Shown: positions 1 to 9,023 of the stretch, piece after piece
Numbering within the stretch: the first letter of the stretch is position 1
Layout of the letters: the number at the start of each line of letters is the position of its first letter
From: Smittium culicis
Lineage: Eukaryota > Kickxellomycota > Harpellomycetes > Harpellales > Legeriomycetaceae
Assembly (NCBI GenBank): GCA_001970855.1
Contig: LSSN01003639.1
Span: 1 to 20,850 of the forward strand
Reading direction: 5' to 3'
Length of the DNA: 20,850 bases
Made by a program: the position numbers and the translations under genes
The notes under the pieces: generated by a model
What the model was told of the DNA's origin: nothing
What the model saw: the letters and a program-made list of their open reading frames with translations, nothing else
Databases searched by the model: none

Positions 1-1
1 C

Positions 2-745
2 ATTAGCGAAGAGGACTGCATGAGACGGTTCTTAATTGCATTAGAGGAGACAAAAATCAAGTCGTTTGTCAAGCCAAAAATTGAAATCAGTCCAGTGATT
101 CAATATTTTATGGAGCTAGGTCCAACTGATCAATTGGAAGTTGGTTTATTGACAGCAAAAACTTGTTGGTTGCTAGCCATATGTGGGTTTCTTAGAGCCA
201 GTGACTTGCACAGAATCGACGACAAACAATCAGTAATAGTCGATGGTATTCTAAAAATTGTCATTATGTTACCAAAAGAAAAAAGAGGTGGACGACCAAT
301 TATACGACCATGCGAAATAAGCTCACACAAGGACACATTACTATGTCCAGTTGAAACTTATAAAGTCTACAAAGCCAAGGTGGCGACCAGTTTAAGCCCG
401 TCACCTCACATCAATGAAAACTCTGTAATTGTCAACCGACTGTTTAGATACACAAAGAATTTTGAAAAATCTTTATCAGTTGCAAGTATTTCACGATATA
501 TCCAGAGTATATCAAAACTGATTAAAAGATCAGAAAATACACCAATCCCTAAAGCCAGAGCAATTGGAGCAACAGTTGCAGCTAATGCAGGAGTTTCTTC
601 AGATACAATAGTAACTCAAGCATTTTGGAGCAGTTACACGATGTTTGATAATTATTATCACTTGTCTCGTACCTCATGTACTAACCGGACACAAGCGATA
701 TTACCTTTGGAGTCACTTAATATGACCCCATCCAATGACGTATAA
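2..745 (+). CDS. Tyrosine recombinase of a Crypton/DIRS-like mobile element, C-terminal part
   Basis: This is the catalytic domain of a eukaryotic tyrosine recombinase, which would cut and rejoin DNA to move its element. The first ATG is at 20, but codons from 2 (ISEEDC) are open, so the gene probably begins left of the window. Numbering from the ATG, GFLRASDL (residues 56-63) carries the first catalytic Arg (R59). LPKEKRGGRP (84-93) fits the beta-hairpin Lys. PKARAIGAT (177-185) stands where most families have HxxR, with Arg at 180 and Pro in place of His. FWSSYTMFDNYY (202-213) gives Trp203 at the second His/Trp position and Tyr212/213 as nucleophile. ILPLE (227-231) probably ends the ancestral protein; the last ten residues are read into a repeat. 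Its base composition is less AT-rich than the rest. The family call is from remembered motif patterns. Crypton versus DIRS/Ngaro cannot be settled without the upstream part. Confidence 0.85.
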   Translation: MSEEDCMRRFLIALEETKIKSFVKPKIEISPVIQYFMELGPTDQLEVGLLTAKTCWLLAICGFLRASDLHRIDDKQSVIVDGILKIVIMLPKEKRGGRPIIRPCEISSHKDTLLCPVETYKVYKAKVATSLSPSPHINENSVIVNRLFRYTKNFEKSLSVASISRYIQSISKLIKRSENTPIPKARAIGATVAANAGVSSDTIVTQAFWSSYTMFDNYYHLSRTSCTNRTQAILPLESLNMTPSNDV

Positions 746-811
746 TACAAAGTTGATCTAGTCTTTGACGACCATTAACTATTATTATACTAAGGATGGG
801 GTCATATTAAG
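716..811. repeat. 18-bp perfect inverted repeat at the 3' end of the recombinase gene
   Basis: CTTAATATGACCCCATCC at 716-733 is exactly reversed as GGATGGGGTCATATTAAG at 794-811, and recurs in forward orientation at 1017-1034. The first copy lies inside the coding frame and the stop codon (743-745) lies between the arms. It may be an element terminus, a recombination site, or a 3' hairpin in the transcript. Confidence 0.8.
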
Positions 812-1085
812 TCCCACCCACCCACCATCAATCATTACCTTTGCGAAAAGATGATAATATATCAGAAAGACGTACTTCAGTACACATTTTATACAAAAAT
901 TTTTGTTCCATTTCAAGTTTAAAATATCTATTTTAAACTAAAGTAATTCTATTTTTAGATTTCATAAAAATTTATAATTTTTAAATTTCGATGTTTTAAT
1001 AATAAAGATGATAACACTTAATATGACCCCATCCTTAGTATAATAATAGTTAATAGTCGTCAAAGACTAAATTAACTTTGTATTA
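743..1085. mobile_element. 69-bp inverted repeat around a 205-bp core (element terminus or MITE)
   Basis: Positions 743-811 and 1017-1085 are inverted copies of each other over 69 bp with three mismatches, all transitions. The core 812-1016 starts with a C-rich stretch (TCCCACCCACCCACC) and is otherwise AT-rich and non-coding. The left arm begins at the recombinase stop codon. The layout could be the internal complementary region plus right terminal repeat of a DIRS-like element, or a separate MITE inserted after the gene. I could not identify a target-site duplication. Confidence 0.65.
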
Positions 1086-1089
1086 TGAT

Positions 1090-2990
1090 ACTTTTAAGTT
1101 TAATAATCTTTATTACTTTTTTCCCCAATCTAAACGTCAAAAATTAGAGGAAAATTGATCTTTTTTAAAGACTAACACCCTCATACTATCTATTAAGGAA
1201 AAAAAATTTTTTTTATATTAATATTGAGTACTAATTAGATAAGCTAAAATTAAGAAGTATGTACGATAGAGGTTAAATGAACTAATTTTTTTATTGAATG
1301 GGAAATTTTTAGTTTATCATTGTGAAATATGATCCAAATTTGGTGTCAAGTTTTTTTTTTTTCGAAATTGTTTTTAGTTACATTTTTTCGGCGAGCTCAA
1401 TTAACTTGAGTTGTTCTTATAAATCGTGTGATCTTTTTGAGTCTCATGATTGTATGAGCAAATTCTTATACCGCCTCTGCTCTTAAGAACATAAATCATT
1501 CATAGTATCTAAGAAGTAAAAATAAAGCGATAGTAAAGGCTAGAATAAAAAAAACATAGTAAATTTTTACTTTATGTTTTTCTATTATTTTCCAATTTTT
1601 AACAAAAAAAATGCAGATAGGAGTAGTATCCTGAAACAATAACATTGAACACAAAGAAAAAAATTCCTCATCTAAAAAATTTGGTCGAAATTTAAGTTAT
1701 TAGATATTGAAAACTATTAAACTATATTTTGATGACACAAAGCATATAATATTAAAAATTTAGATAATTAATTTTAATTAAATGTTTTATTTAAACCATT
1801 TGATATATTTTATGTTGTATTTATTAGTATTTTAAAATTTTCAAATACTCTTTCATGAAACCAAATTCATAATTAATGTAGAATCCACAATTTTCTAAAT
1901 TTAATAGGTTATTTTAAAAATACATGCGCAGTATATAATAGCCATTAAAATGTAATAAAAAAATTTTATTTTTACAAATTAAGCTATTTGGCTAGCATTG
2001 ATATTATAATAATAGCCTTCAGCTCCTGAAAAATATTTACAACTTATTTTTGCTCTTGAATATTAAAATATTTATTGGCTACATAAATGTAGTAGAATTT
2101 AATATATTACTAACTTTATTTTCAATTAAGGATTTTAGCGATAAGAATTTAAAGTTTTGGTTGTTAGGAAATAAAGAATTAAAAATAAAAATAAGTATCA
2201 AGTTTTAAAATTTTAACTAATGTCAGAATTATAAAATTTTAATAATTTAGATACTGAAATTGAAGATTTTACTTCTTTTTACTCTTTGTCGTATTTTGAA
2301 GCTTATTTACTAGTTAATTATAAAAAACTAAATTTAAAACCAAAAAAAATTATGGGATATATTTTATAATATTTTTTTCGAGATCCTGCCAAAAATATCA
2401 AAAATTGTAGCTTTTTTAAATAACTTTGGTGAGGTAAAATTTGTATATATTTCGACTCGCTATTATTAAATTGTTATTCTATCTCATATTATACGACAGT
2501 GTTTTAAATGTTTTTTTTTTTTTTTTTTTTCAATATTTGTAAGACAACTTCCATTTATGTTTATCTAATAAGAATTGATGCTCTATATATTCGAAGATTA
2601 AAAAAAAGATTCGTCAAGCAAATCTAAAAAAATATAAAAAATTTATCTTTTTTTTTCATTAGTTTTTTCTAAAATTGAATTTAATATAATTTCTTTCTTT
2701 GTAATCTGTCGTGAAATCACACAAAGACATAAATACCTGCAAACTTAATTCATTATTATAATTCGGAATTTGAAAAAGCGAAATTTATAAAAATTTTTGT
2801 TAATTTATACCTTAAATTGATGCATGTTATTTTTAATCTTCACTATTCGATTATAAAAAATTATTTTAATCAGCTGAATATCGATTAGTAATTTATTGAC
2901 TTGTAACATTTACTATCAAATATTTAATTTAAATTCAAGTTAGTAAAAGTTGTAAGCGGAGAAACAGGTTTATCTGATAAGATTACATTA
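1090..2990. other. AT-rich desert, no gene seen
   Basis: All frames are broken by frequent stops. The only distinct feature I see is a run of twenty T at 2511-2530. I found no RNA gene and no convincing repeat copy in this stretch. Confidence 0.6.
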
Positions 2991-2993
2991 TAA

Positions 2994-3070
2994 CCCTTTC
3001 ATGGGCAGTAGAGTCTTTATGACCTACAAAGTATAGCTAACTGTTTTTAACTATTATAATTTAATTGTAA
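2994..3070 (-). mobile_element. End fragment of the TTAA-type MITE (family 2)
   Basis: CCCTTTCATGGGCAG at 2994-3008 and TATAGCTAACTG further on line up with the end of the elements at 11833-12189 (CCCTTTCAGGGGCAG, TATAGCCAATAG), followed by a shared ATA.TTTAATT stretch. The flank ATAA may be a decayed TTAA. The other end, expected near 3180, is not recognisable. Confidence 0.45.
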
Positions 3071-3590
3071 GGCCTTTAGAATTATTGGTATACTGTTAAT
3101 AAAAGGAGGTCCCGTTGTGAATTTATTCGCTACGTGAATAAAATTATTCATTTGCTCTATAATTTCATATTTATGCAATTTGAACTAGAATGATATTCTT
3201 TTTAAAATTAAAAATAATACATATATAATTTACTGTCCAATAATAATCATTTCCCCGCACAAAATATGTTCAGAGAACCAAGGATACTTTTTTTAATAAT
3301 GTTTTATTTTGCTATTAATAAATGGAGATTTGGAGAAAAGAACTCTTATTAACTGTTTGTGGTATAAATAAGCTAATCTTCATTTATATTGCATCTGGAG
3401 TCGCATAAAATGTGCTTATAAACCTTAATAATTGGTTATAGTTGTGTAAAATTCAATATCTTTTAAAACTACTACATTTCAATATATGAACAAGGTTTGC
3501 TAGAAGCAAATAATCTAGAACGTAGATTTTAAATATAACTTTACCATTTTATATTTAACTATAAAAGATTTAGGCTAGGAATTTATATGC

Positions 3591-3756
3591 GAAATCTTCG
3601 ATAAGGCACACATATTTATTAAAATTTTATTTATGCTATGAAATTTATTTATTGTATTTATTATGTGCTTAAAGGAATTCTTGGTGTTTAAACCAAAAAA
3701 CTTTTATTGACTTGAAAATAAAAATTGAGGTAAAGCTCCTTCATTTACTATATTGC
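3591..3756 (-). mobile_element. Possible decayed family 1 MITE copy
   Basis: ATATGCGAAATCTTCG at 3585-3600 resembles the outer end of family 1 (ATATGCGAGATATTC), and a TTATTG motif follows at 3649. The right end is only vaguely similar (AAAGCTCCTTC). It lies just upstream of the small ORF at 3782. Weak evidence. Confidence 0.25.
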
Positions 3757-3781
3757 TTTCAAACACACAAATAAGCTCAAA

Positions 3782-4087
3782 ATGGACGAAAAAACAAAGA
3801 AATTCATGAATACGACACAATCAACTTATTACATATATACTCTAATACAAATAATCGCACTCGCATCAATCTTACTAGTATTATTACTTGTATCGATTTT
3901 TATTTTAACGGGGGTGTTGGTAAATTTCTTTTCTATAGGGTTTTTCGAGTTTAAGGCCATATTATACTTGTATCAAGCTACTATGGGATATAATATATTC
4001 CTGAAAACCGAAGAGTATTTTTTCAATGCTTTAAATCGAGCTTTAACAAAAAACAAGTCTTTAGGGCTTTTTCTTTTAAAAAATTGA
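3782..4087 (+). CDS. Hypothetical small membrane protein, 101 aa
   Basis: I do not recognise this protein. It opens with a short polar, charged head (MDEKTKKFMNTTQS), followed by a long hydrophobic stretch at about residues 17-55 that would hold one or two membrane helices. A mixed aromatic region follows, and the tail is basic (NRALTKNKS). The start AAAATGG has A at -3 and G at +4, a favourable context. By hand count the coding part has 88 G+C in 300 bases (29%), clearly above the flanks; one 60-base row downstream has only 5. It is the longest open frame in the desert, and a 101-codon frame is unlikely but not impossible by chance here. It could be a genuine orphan gene, one exon of a larger gene, or chance. 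No neighbour suggests a role. Confidence 0.35.
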   Translation: MDEKTKKFMNTTQSTYYIYTLIQIIALASILLVLLLVSIFILTGVLVNFFSIGFFEFKAILYLYQATMGYNIFLKTEEYFFNALNRALTKNKSLGLFLLKN

Positions 4088-5099
4088 TGAATCAAGGTTA
4101 GCATTCGTTGTTCAACTGAGCCATTTTGTTGATTTATCAATAGTTTTACGTTTAAAATTTTATACCTCCTGCCAAGATTTTATGCTTTTATTATAGGGAG
4201 GTGAAATGGGAATTAAAATAAATCGCCCTAAAATTTATTTTATCTGAGCTCTATAAAATAAATATCCATTATATCTATACATTAATAACAAGCTATGGCA
4301 AAAATATTTCATCGAGCAAATTTAGAAAGAATCCTGTTATTTCTAGTTGATAAATAATAATATTATATGCTTCTATGGTTCTATAAAATTTTATTTAATC
4401 TTTGAATAGTTAAAATTAAAAAAATCAAAAAAAATTTTTTTTTTAATTATTAAACCTTTACCCATAAAAGATAATCTATTAACTAATCTAATTCCTTAAA
4501 TTGACAAAAATATTGAAGATAAAGCTATATTTCACATATTATTTTGATGATATGATCAATCGTTATACTTTTAATTTATTTTTATTTTTTATATGCGCGA
4601 GGTTATTCTAAGTATCATGGCACTTTTATTTAAATATTATGCAATTTTCAATTACTCTTTATTATATCTAATTCACTAAAAAGTTTAAAGAGAAATTAAT
4701 GGCATTTTATCAACATCTCTTTTTAATTCTTATAATAAATAAATTAATAAAATATATAAAAGTAACATTTTCTGGAATAATTTACCACATATCTATCTAT
4801 ATTTAGCAAGAGTAGTTCTAGTATAAAATTTTTTACTTTTAAGAATATCCTTATTTTAACTTTATCATAGATAATACACATAGACTAGCTTTATATTTGG
4901 ATTTGACTTACCTAGAGCAGAATCTTATCATTAACGATAATTTTTAAATATTTATCGTTTATTTTTTGTATAGTAATAAGTTTTTTGTTTCAATCAATGG
5001 AAATTTTACTGAATGATTTTAGTGTTTTTTAAAAAGATGAATATTTTTAATCATAGCCAAAATATATAATACATAGGTATAAATTATTAATTTGGATAG
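4088..5099. other. AT-rich spacer, no gene seen
   Basis: There are no open frames of note. A motif CCTAGAGCAG near 4911 resembles a family 1 end, but I could not pair it with a second end. An AAGAATATCC motif near 4835 is likewise isolated. Confidence 0.5.
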
Positions 5100-5175
5100 A
5101 AGCTCTGAGACCTTTTCTTTTCTTTTCTTTTTTTTTTTTGTCTCAGAGAGTTTATTAAACAAAGCTCTGAGACCT
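5100..5175. repeat. 14-bp direct repeat around a pyrimidine tract, with an inverted copy
   Basis: AAGCTCTGAGACCT occurs at 5100-5113 and again at 5162-5175. Between them lie a TTTTC-rich tract (5113-5139) and GTCTCAGAG (5140-5148), the reverse complement of CTCTGAGAC at 5103-5111. The pair could be a target-site duplication around a short poly-T-ended insertion, or a small foldback. Confidence 0.7.
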
Positions 5176-5336
5176 GTTAATGTGAAAATTTTCAAATAGG
5201 AAAATTCGCATATTTAAGCGTTACAAGGAGAAATGGATACCCGAAAACAGATTCTCTCAAAAAAAATGGAAAATGTGAATATTTGCTCAAATAATCTAAA
5301 TAAAAATTAGTTTAGACGTTTAAAATTTTTTATTTA

Positions 5337-5523
5337 GGGATATTCTTAGGAGAAGAAGACTTTATTACTTAGAAAAAATATTTGCTAATTTAAATTAGAA
5401 TAAGTTATTGATTGTATCAGATTATATATTTGATGATATTTTCTAATAAGATTTAAATTTAAAATTAATTCTGAAAGTATGAAAAACTTAGAATTAACAG
5501 TTCCGCTCGTGAAATAATCTCTC
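5337..5523 (-). mobile_element. Family 1 MITE copy, 187 bp
   Basis: The left end is GGGATATTCTTAGGAG (5337-5352); the right end carries GTTCCGCTC and AATAATCTC, the inverted form of the family end. The internal marker TTATTGATTGTATCAGA starts 68 bp from the left end, exactly as in the copy at 12249. Read in reverse complement it aligns with the copies at 6454 and 8072 along much of its length. An A18 run follows at 5561-5578. It is non-coding and non-autonomous; the mobilising transposase is unknown. Confidence 0.7.
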
Positions 5524-5688
5524 ATATATTTTTATATTTACTAGGAAAAAAAGATAAGATAAAAAAAAAAAAAAAAAACTTAAGTTGAAGCCTATACCCT
5601 GAACTTTCCAAGAAATAAACAATTCAATAGCTTTTTTTCAACAAAACTTAAAAGATCCTTAAGCTTGATTTTTTGCTAATATTTTTAA

Positions 5689-5879
5689 CATTTTACGGGG
5701 CCAACACTCTTAAACTCAATCAAAAATCACATTTGTAAAAGTCAAATAATTATTATTATTTATTGGATGTATCACAGTTAATATTCAATAAAGTATTGTT
5801 ATTCTATATTAATTTATAATTCTTTCATTTGGTTGTATAATTTTGCTGGTTCAAAAAAAGCAAACTGCCCCTGAATGAG
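5689..5879 (+). mobile_element. Relic of the TTAA-type MITE (family 2), 191 bp
   Basis: TTAA (5685-5688) is followed by 21 bp ending GGCCAACACTC, then an internal TTAA at 5710-5713. The far end has CTGGTTCAAAAAAAGC and CTGCCCCTGAATGAG, matching the copy at 12001-12189 (CTGCCCCTGAAAGGG). Length and the internal TTAA offset agree with the better copies, although the interior has diverged. The right flank TAAA is probably a decayed TTAA. Confidence 0.6.
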
Positions 5880-6008
5880 TAAACTTGTATTTTTTAAATA
5901 AATCTGTTCCAAATCAAGTAATTAGCTTTTTCTAATCTCAATTCTTTTAGAGACTTGCTTTTGGCCAATTGAAGCTTATTTATTAACTTTAACTTAACAA
6001 GAAATTAT

Positions 6009-6060
6009 TTTAAGGCTTCGGAGATTTTAATGAATATATAAAAGAATCCGGATCCTTAAA
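6009..6060. repeat. 14-bp imperfect inverted repeat
   Basis: TTTAAGGCTTCGGA (6009-6022) pairs with TCCGGATCCTTAAA (6047-6060) with two mismatches, leaving a 24-base loop. Function unknown. Confidence 0.6.
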
Positions 6061-6453
6061 TTATTGCCCTTACAATTATTAGGTAATAATAAAAAACGTC
6101 ACATTAAATTTAAAATTATGCCTTATTCGCCCTTGAGTCTTACGAGGGACATTTAACGTGGAAAAATTATGTTTCATTAAAATTACATCTTTTTTTCACA
6201 CTTTCTATTTGGTACAAATATTCATTAGATTTATCCATTGTAGATTTATTAAGATGGGCCTATGAAATAAAAATTCATTCATTTTGAGTAGATATTAAAT
6301 TCTCTGAAAAAAATTTTTTTTTCGAGTTGATATTTTTTGAACTAGCTTGGTTATTAAAGGTTAAACAAAAAAAAATTTAATGAGCCAAATCTATAGATAA
6401 TACAGAACCCTATAATTTAAATTAATCGTCTAAATATATCTAATTTGATATAA

Positions 6454-6642
6454 GGGTAATTGTTTCGAGGAGCAGAACTGTTACCATTATGTTTTCACTA
6501 TTCATAAACGTTCCATTTATTTTAGATTTGAATAGATTATATCAATATATTGAATATCTGATACAACCAGTATCTTAATCTAATTTGCCTAAGAAAATAT
6601 AATTCCCGGGCAAAAAATTTCCGCTTCCATTAAGAATATCCC
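6454..6642 (+). mobile_element. Family 1 MITE copy, 189 bp
   Basis: The left end GGGTAATTGTTTCGAGGAG leads into AGCAGAACTGTTACC. The right end is TTTCCGCTTCC followed by AAGAATATCCC. The marker TCTGATACAACCAGTA ends 70 bp before the right end, the same distance as in the copy at 8072. The two copies also share the stretch after the left end (ATTATGTTTT, then TCATAA). Non-coding. Confidence 0.7.
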
Positions 6643-6948
6643 ACATGCATATTAATACAAGTAAAATTAACACGGTTCAAATGAATTGCAATTAATGAAA
6701 ATCAATAAAATGGCTTACAATTTATGACTATTTTATTTTGCTCTAATTAGTATACAGATTATTAATCTTATTTTATTTTAATACACTTTTTAATTGGGAT
6801 TTTATTAGTATGTAATATTCTTCATACCATATATATTTAGTAAGCTCTCAATTAATTCATTAATTTAACTCAATACCTGTGATTTATTATCTCAAAAAAA
6901 AAAAATTATAATATAAATATTTCAGTTTCTACTTGGAAACTTAAATGT

Positions 6949-7140
6949 CAGATATTCTTATAAAGGGCAGTATGAATTTTTTTTAGAATTTTTTATTTGA
7001 TAATGCGAATTCGAAAAAATTATTGGTTGTCTCATGTAACTTATTACGTATTTTTTTTTAATCAGATTTATCAGTTAAAGTAATTATGTAAGCTGGAAAA
7101 TTTTTAACAGATAAAGTTCATCTGCAATTGCGAATCTCGC
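6949..7140 (-). mobile_element. Family 1 MITE copy, 192 bp
   Basis: The left end is CAGATATTCTTATAAAGGGCAG; the right end is AAAGTTC then GCGAATCTCGC. TTTTATTTGATAATGCG and the marker TTATTGGTTGTCTCATG (71 bp from the left end) align with the copy at 12249. More decayed than the others. Confidence 0.55.
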
Positions 7141-8071
7141 ATATTATTCTCAAAGACTAAAAAAATTTCCTTTTAAATAAGTTTTATAAAATCGATATGC
7201 TTTAATTGTCACTTGAAAAATACTTTTATTTAATAAAATTTTCTTTAATCTAATAAAAATAAAACAAGAATCTCCCAAAACCCAAACTGAACTCAGATAA
7301 TATTACTCATTTATTTTTTGAAATATTAGCATTTAATAGTTATTAATGAAAGGTATGAGCCTAGTTAAATACTATAAAGATTAAATTAAGTCGGCCAATA
7401 CATTCTATGCTCGTTTTTTTTCAAGTCTAAGGATATCTTTGTTATTTACAAAAAATTTTAATTAAATTTCAATTATTACCTAATGTATATTTATGTATCT
7501 AATAGAAAAATACTGTAAAGTTATTTTTTTCGCCATTTTAATATTAGTTTAATCTAATAATTGAAGCAAATAGCTCGCGAAAATGACAGAATATTACTTG
7601 AAATTTTTACTTTATTAAAAGATTTTTTTATCATGAAATTTTATTGGTACGATAACAATATTAGAAACTATGCGGCAAAGTATACTTAAATAAAAAAGTG
7701 TTGATAATAATATCTAATATTATTTCTCGATAATAATAGAATCTGAATTTAAAGCCCACCAACTCGTTCATTCCCAAAATTCGTATTTACAATACAGGAT
7801 TTATATTTTTTTTAATGTATATTATAATTATACAGCTTTTAAATTGTTATTATTAGTTTTAAAAAAACCGCTGGAGCTATATAGCTTTATTCATGTGTAA
7901 AAAATAATAGTCCCAAGAGATTCTTTTTTTTTTATCCTTTTATGAATATATAAAAACCAAATTATCAGTTTTTGTTAATCTTCAAAAGTAATAAAGTTTG
8001 AATATGAAAAACCAAAGCCAATTTAATAGTAAAAATTCATTGACTTTTATTTAGTGTAATTTTAGATATTT
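7141..8071. other. AT-rich spacer, no gene seen
   Basis: Nothing beyond short homopolymers and isolated end-like motifs (AAGAATCTCCC near 7268) that could not be paired. Confidence 0.5.
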
Positions 8072-8258
8072 GGGAGATTGATTTGATGAGCGGAACTTTT
8101 CATATTATGTTTTTCCAACTCATAATTATTATTTTTATTTTTAAATCTAAGAATTTATCATCGAATAGTTTATCTGATACAAACAATACCCTTGCCTAAT
8201 ATAAATAAGCGAATAGAATTTCTAAGAAAAAAAGTTCCGCTTCCCCTAAGAATATCTC
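8072..8258 (+). mobile_element. Family 1 MITE copy, 187 bp, best-preserved ends
   Basis: GAGCGGAACTTTTC near the left end and AAAAAGTTCCGCTTC near the right end form an inverted pair. The outer parts are GGGAGATTGATTTGATGAG and CCCTAAGAATATCTC. The marker TCTGATACAAACAATA ends 70 bp from the right end. There is no coding capacity, and I see no clear target duplication because the flanks are nearly pure A+T. Confidence 0.75.
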
Positions 8259-8598
8259 GTATTATTTTTTTATTAAAAACGCATTATGAACTACACAGTC
8301 TGGAATCGATTTTTAAGTAACTATACATTCGATAAAAAAAAATAACGTATTGTGACCTTATATTGGACAAGATAGTTTATAAAAACTTTGCGAAATAATA
8401 CATTGTGTTACATAATTATACATATTAGATGAATAATGAAAATTAGCCAATAGTTAATATCTAAAATTAAAATAATAACTTTTAGTGTAAAACATCGAAT
8501 TATTTGAGATTTGAATTTGTTGATTTAGCCGAGCCGATATTTAAAGAGCGTAAATTGGTAATTCAGAAACATTATTTTAATTATAAAACTTTAATGGA

Positions 8599-8673
8599 GG
8601 CAAAGCTTCGATACTAAAATCATATGATGAGCTCCTACAAAAATTATATCAATAATAATTGGAAAGCTTTGGC
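8599..8673. repeat. Imperfect inverted repeat next to a G-rich run
   Basis: GGCAAAGCTTCG at 8599 and AAAGCTTTGGC around 8663-8673 are near-inverted copies, followed by GGGGGTGGG. Part of the match is the self-complementary AAGCTT, so the pairing is only suggestive. Confidence 0.4.
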
Positions 8674-8836
8674 GGGGGTGGGAAATAGCACCTTATTTAT
8701 CAAGATTGTTTCATAGATAACTGGTAATCGTGATTAAAGAAAATATTATTGGTAAATAATTATTTAATTACTATTTGTATAATTTTTTTGACATCAATTT
8801 TTAATTGAAAAGCAAATATTAATTTCTAAGGAATTT

Positions 8837-9023
8837 AGGATTATAATTAGTTAATAACTTTTTGTTGAAATTTTATTCTACTCGTCAGACTATATAATAT
8901 CGCTAAGCCATATTAGAAAACAATGCCGAATCATATCTGACACAATCATTATCTTTATCTAGTACAAGCAATCAAATAAAGTTCATTAAAAATAGTAAAT
9001 ATAGTTTCCACAAATAATATCAC
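8837..9023 (+). mobile_element. Family 1 MITE copy, decayed, 187 bp
   Basis: The marker TCTGACACAATCATTA ends 72 bp before the right end, which reads GTTTCCAC then AATAATATCACATA. The left end AGGATTATAATTAG followed by AACTTTTTGTT fits the consensus poorly but is at the right distance. The GCGGAAC core is lost. Confidence 0.5.

Noticed and set aside
130..336. 68-aa open frame on the minus strand
   Set aside because: It lies wholly inside the recombinase gene on the opposite strand and has no recognisable motif; a shadow frame.
2511..2530. T20 run as a terminator or retrotransposon tail
   Set aside because: No target duplication or gene next to it; long homopolymers are common in this window.
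4898..5077. Possible further family 1 copy starting at CCTAGAGCAG
   Set aside because: The right end and the internal marker could not be found at the expected distances.
6671..6690. GGTTCAAAT, resembling a tRNA B box
   Set aside because: The flanking bases do not pair as a T arm, no A box or acceptor stem fits upstream, and it follows a MITE copy.
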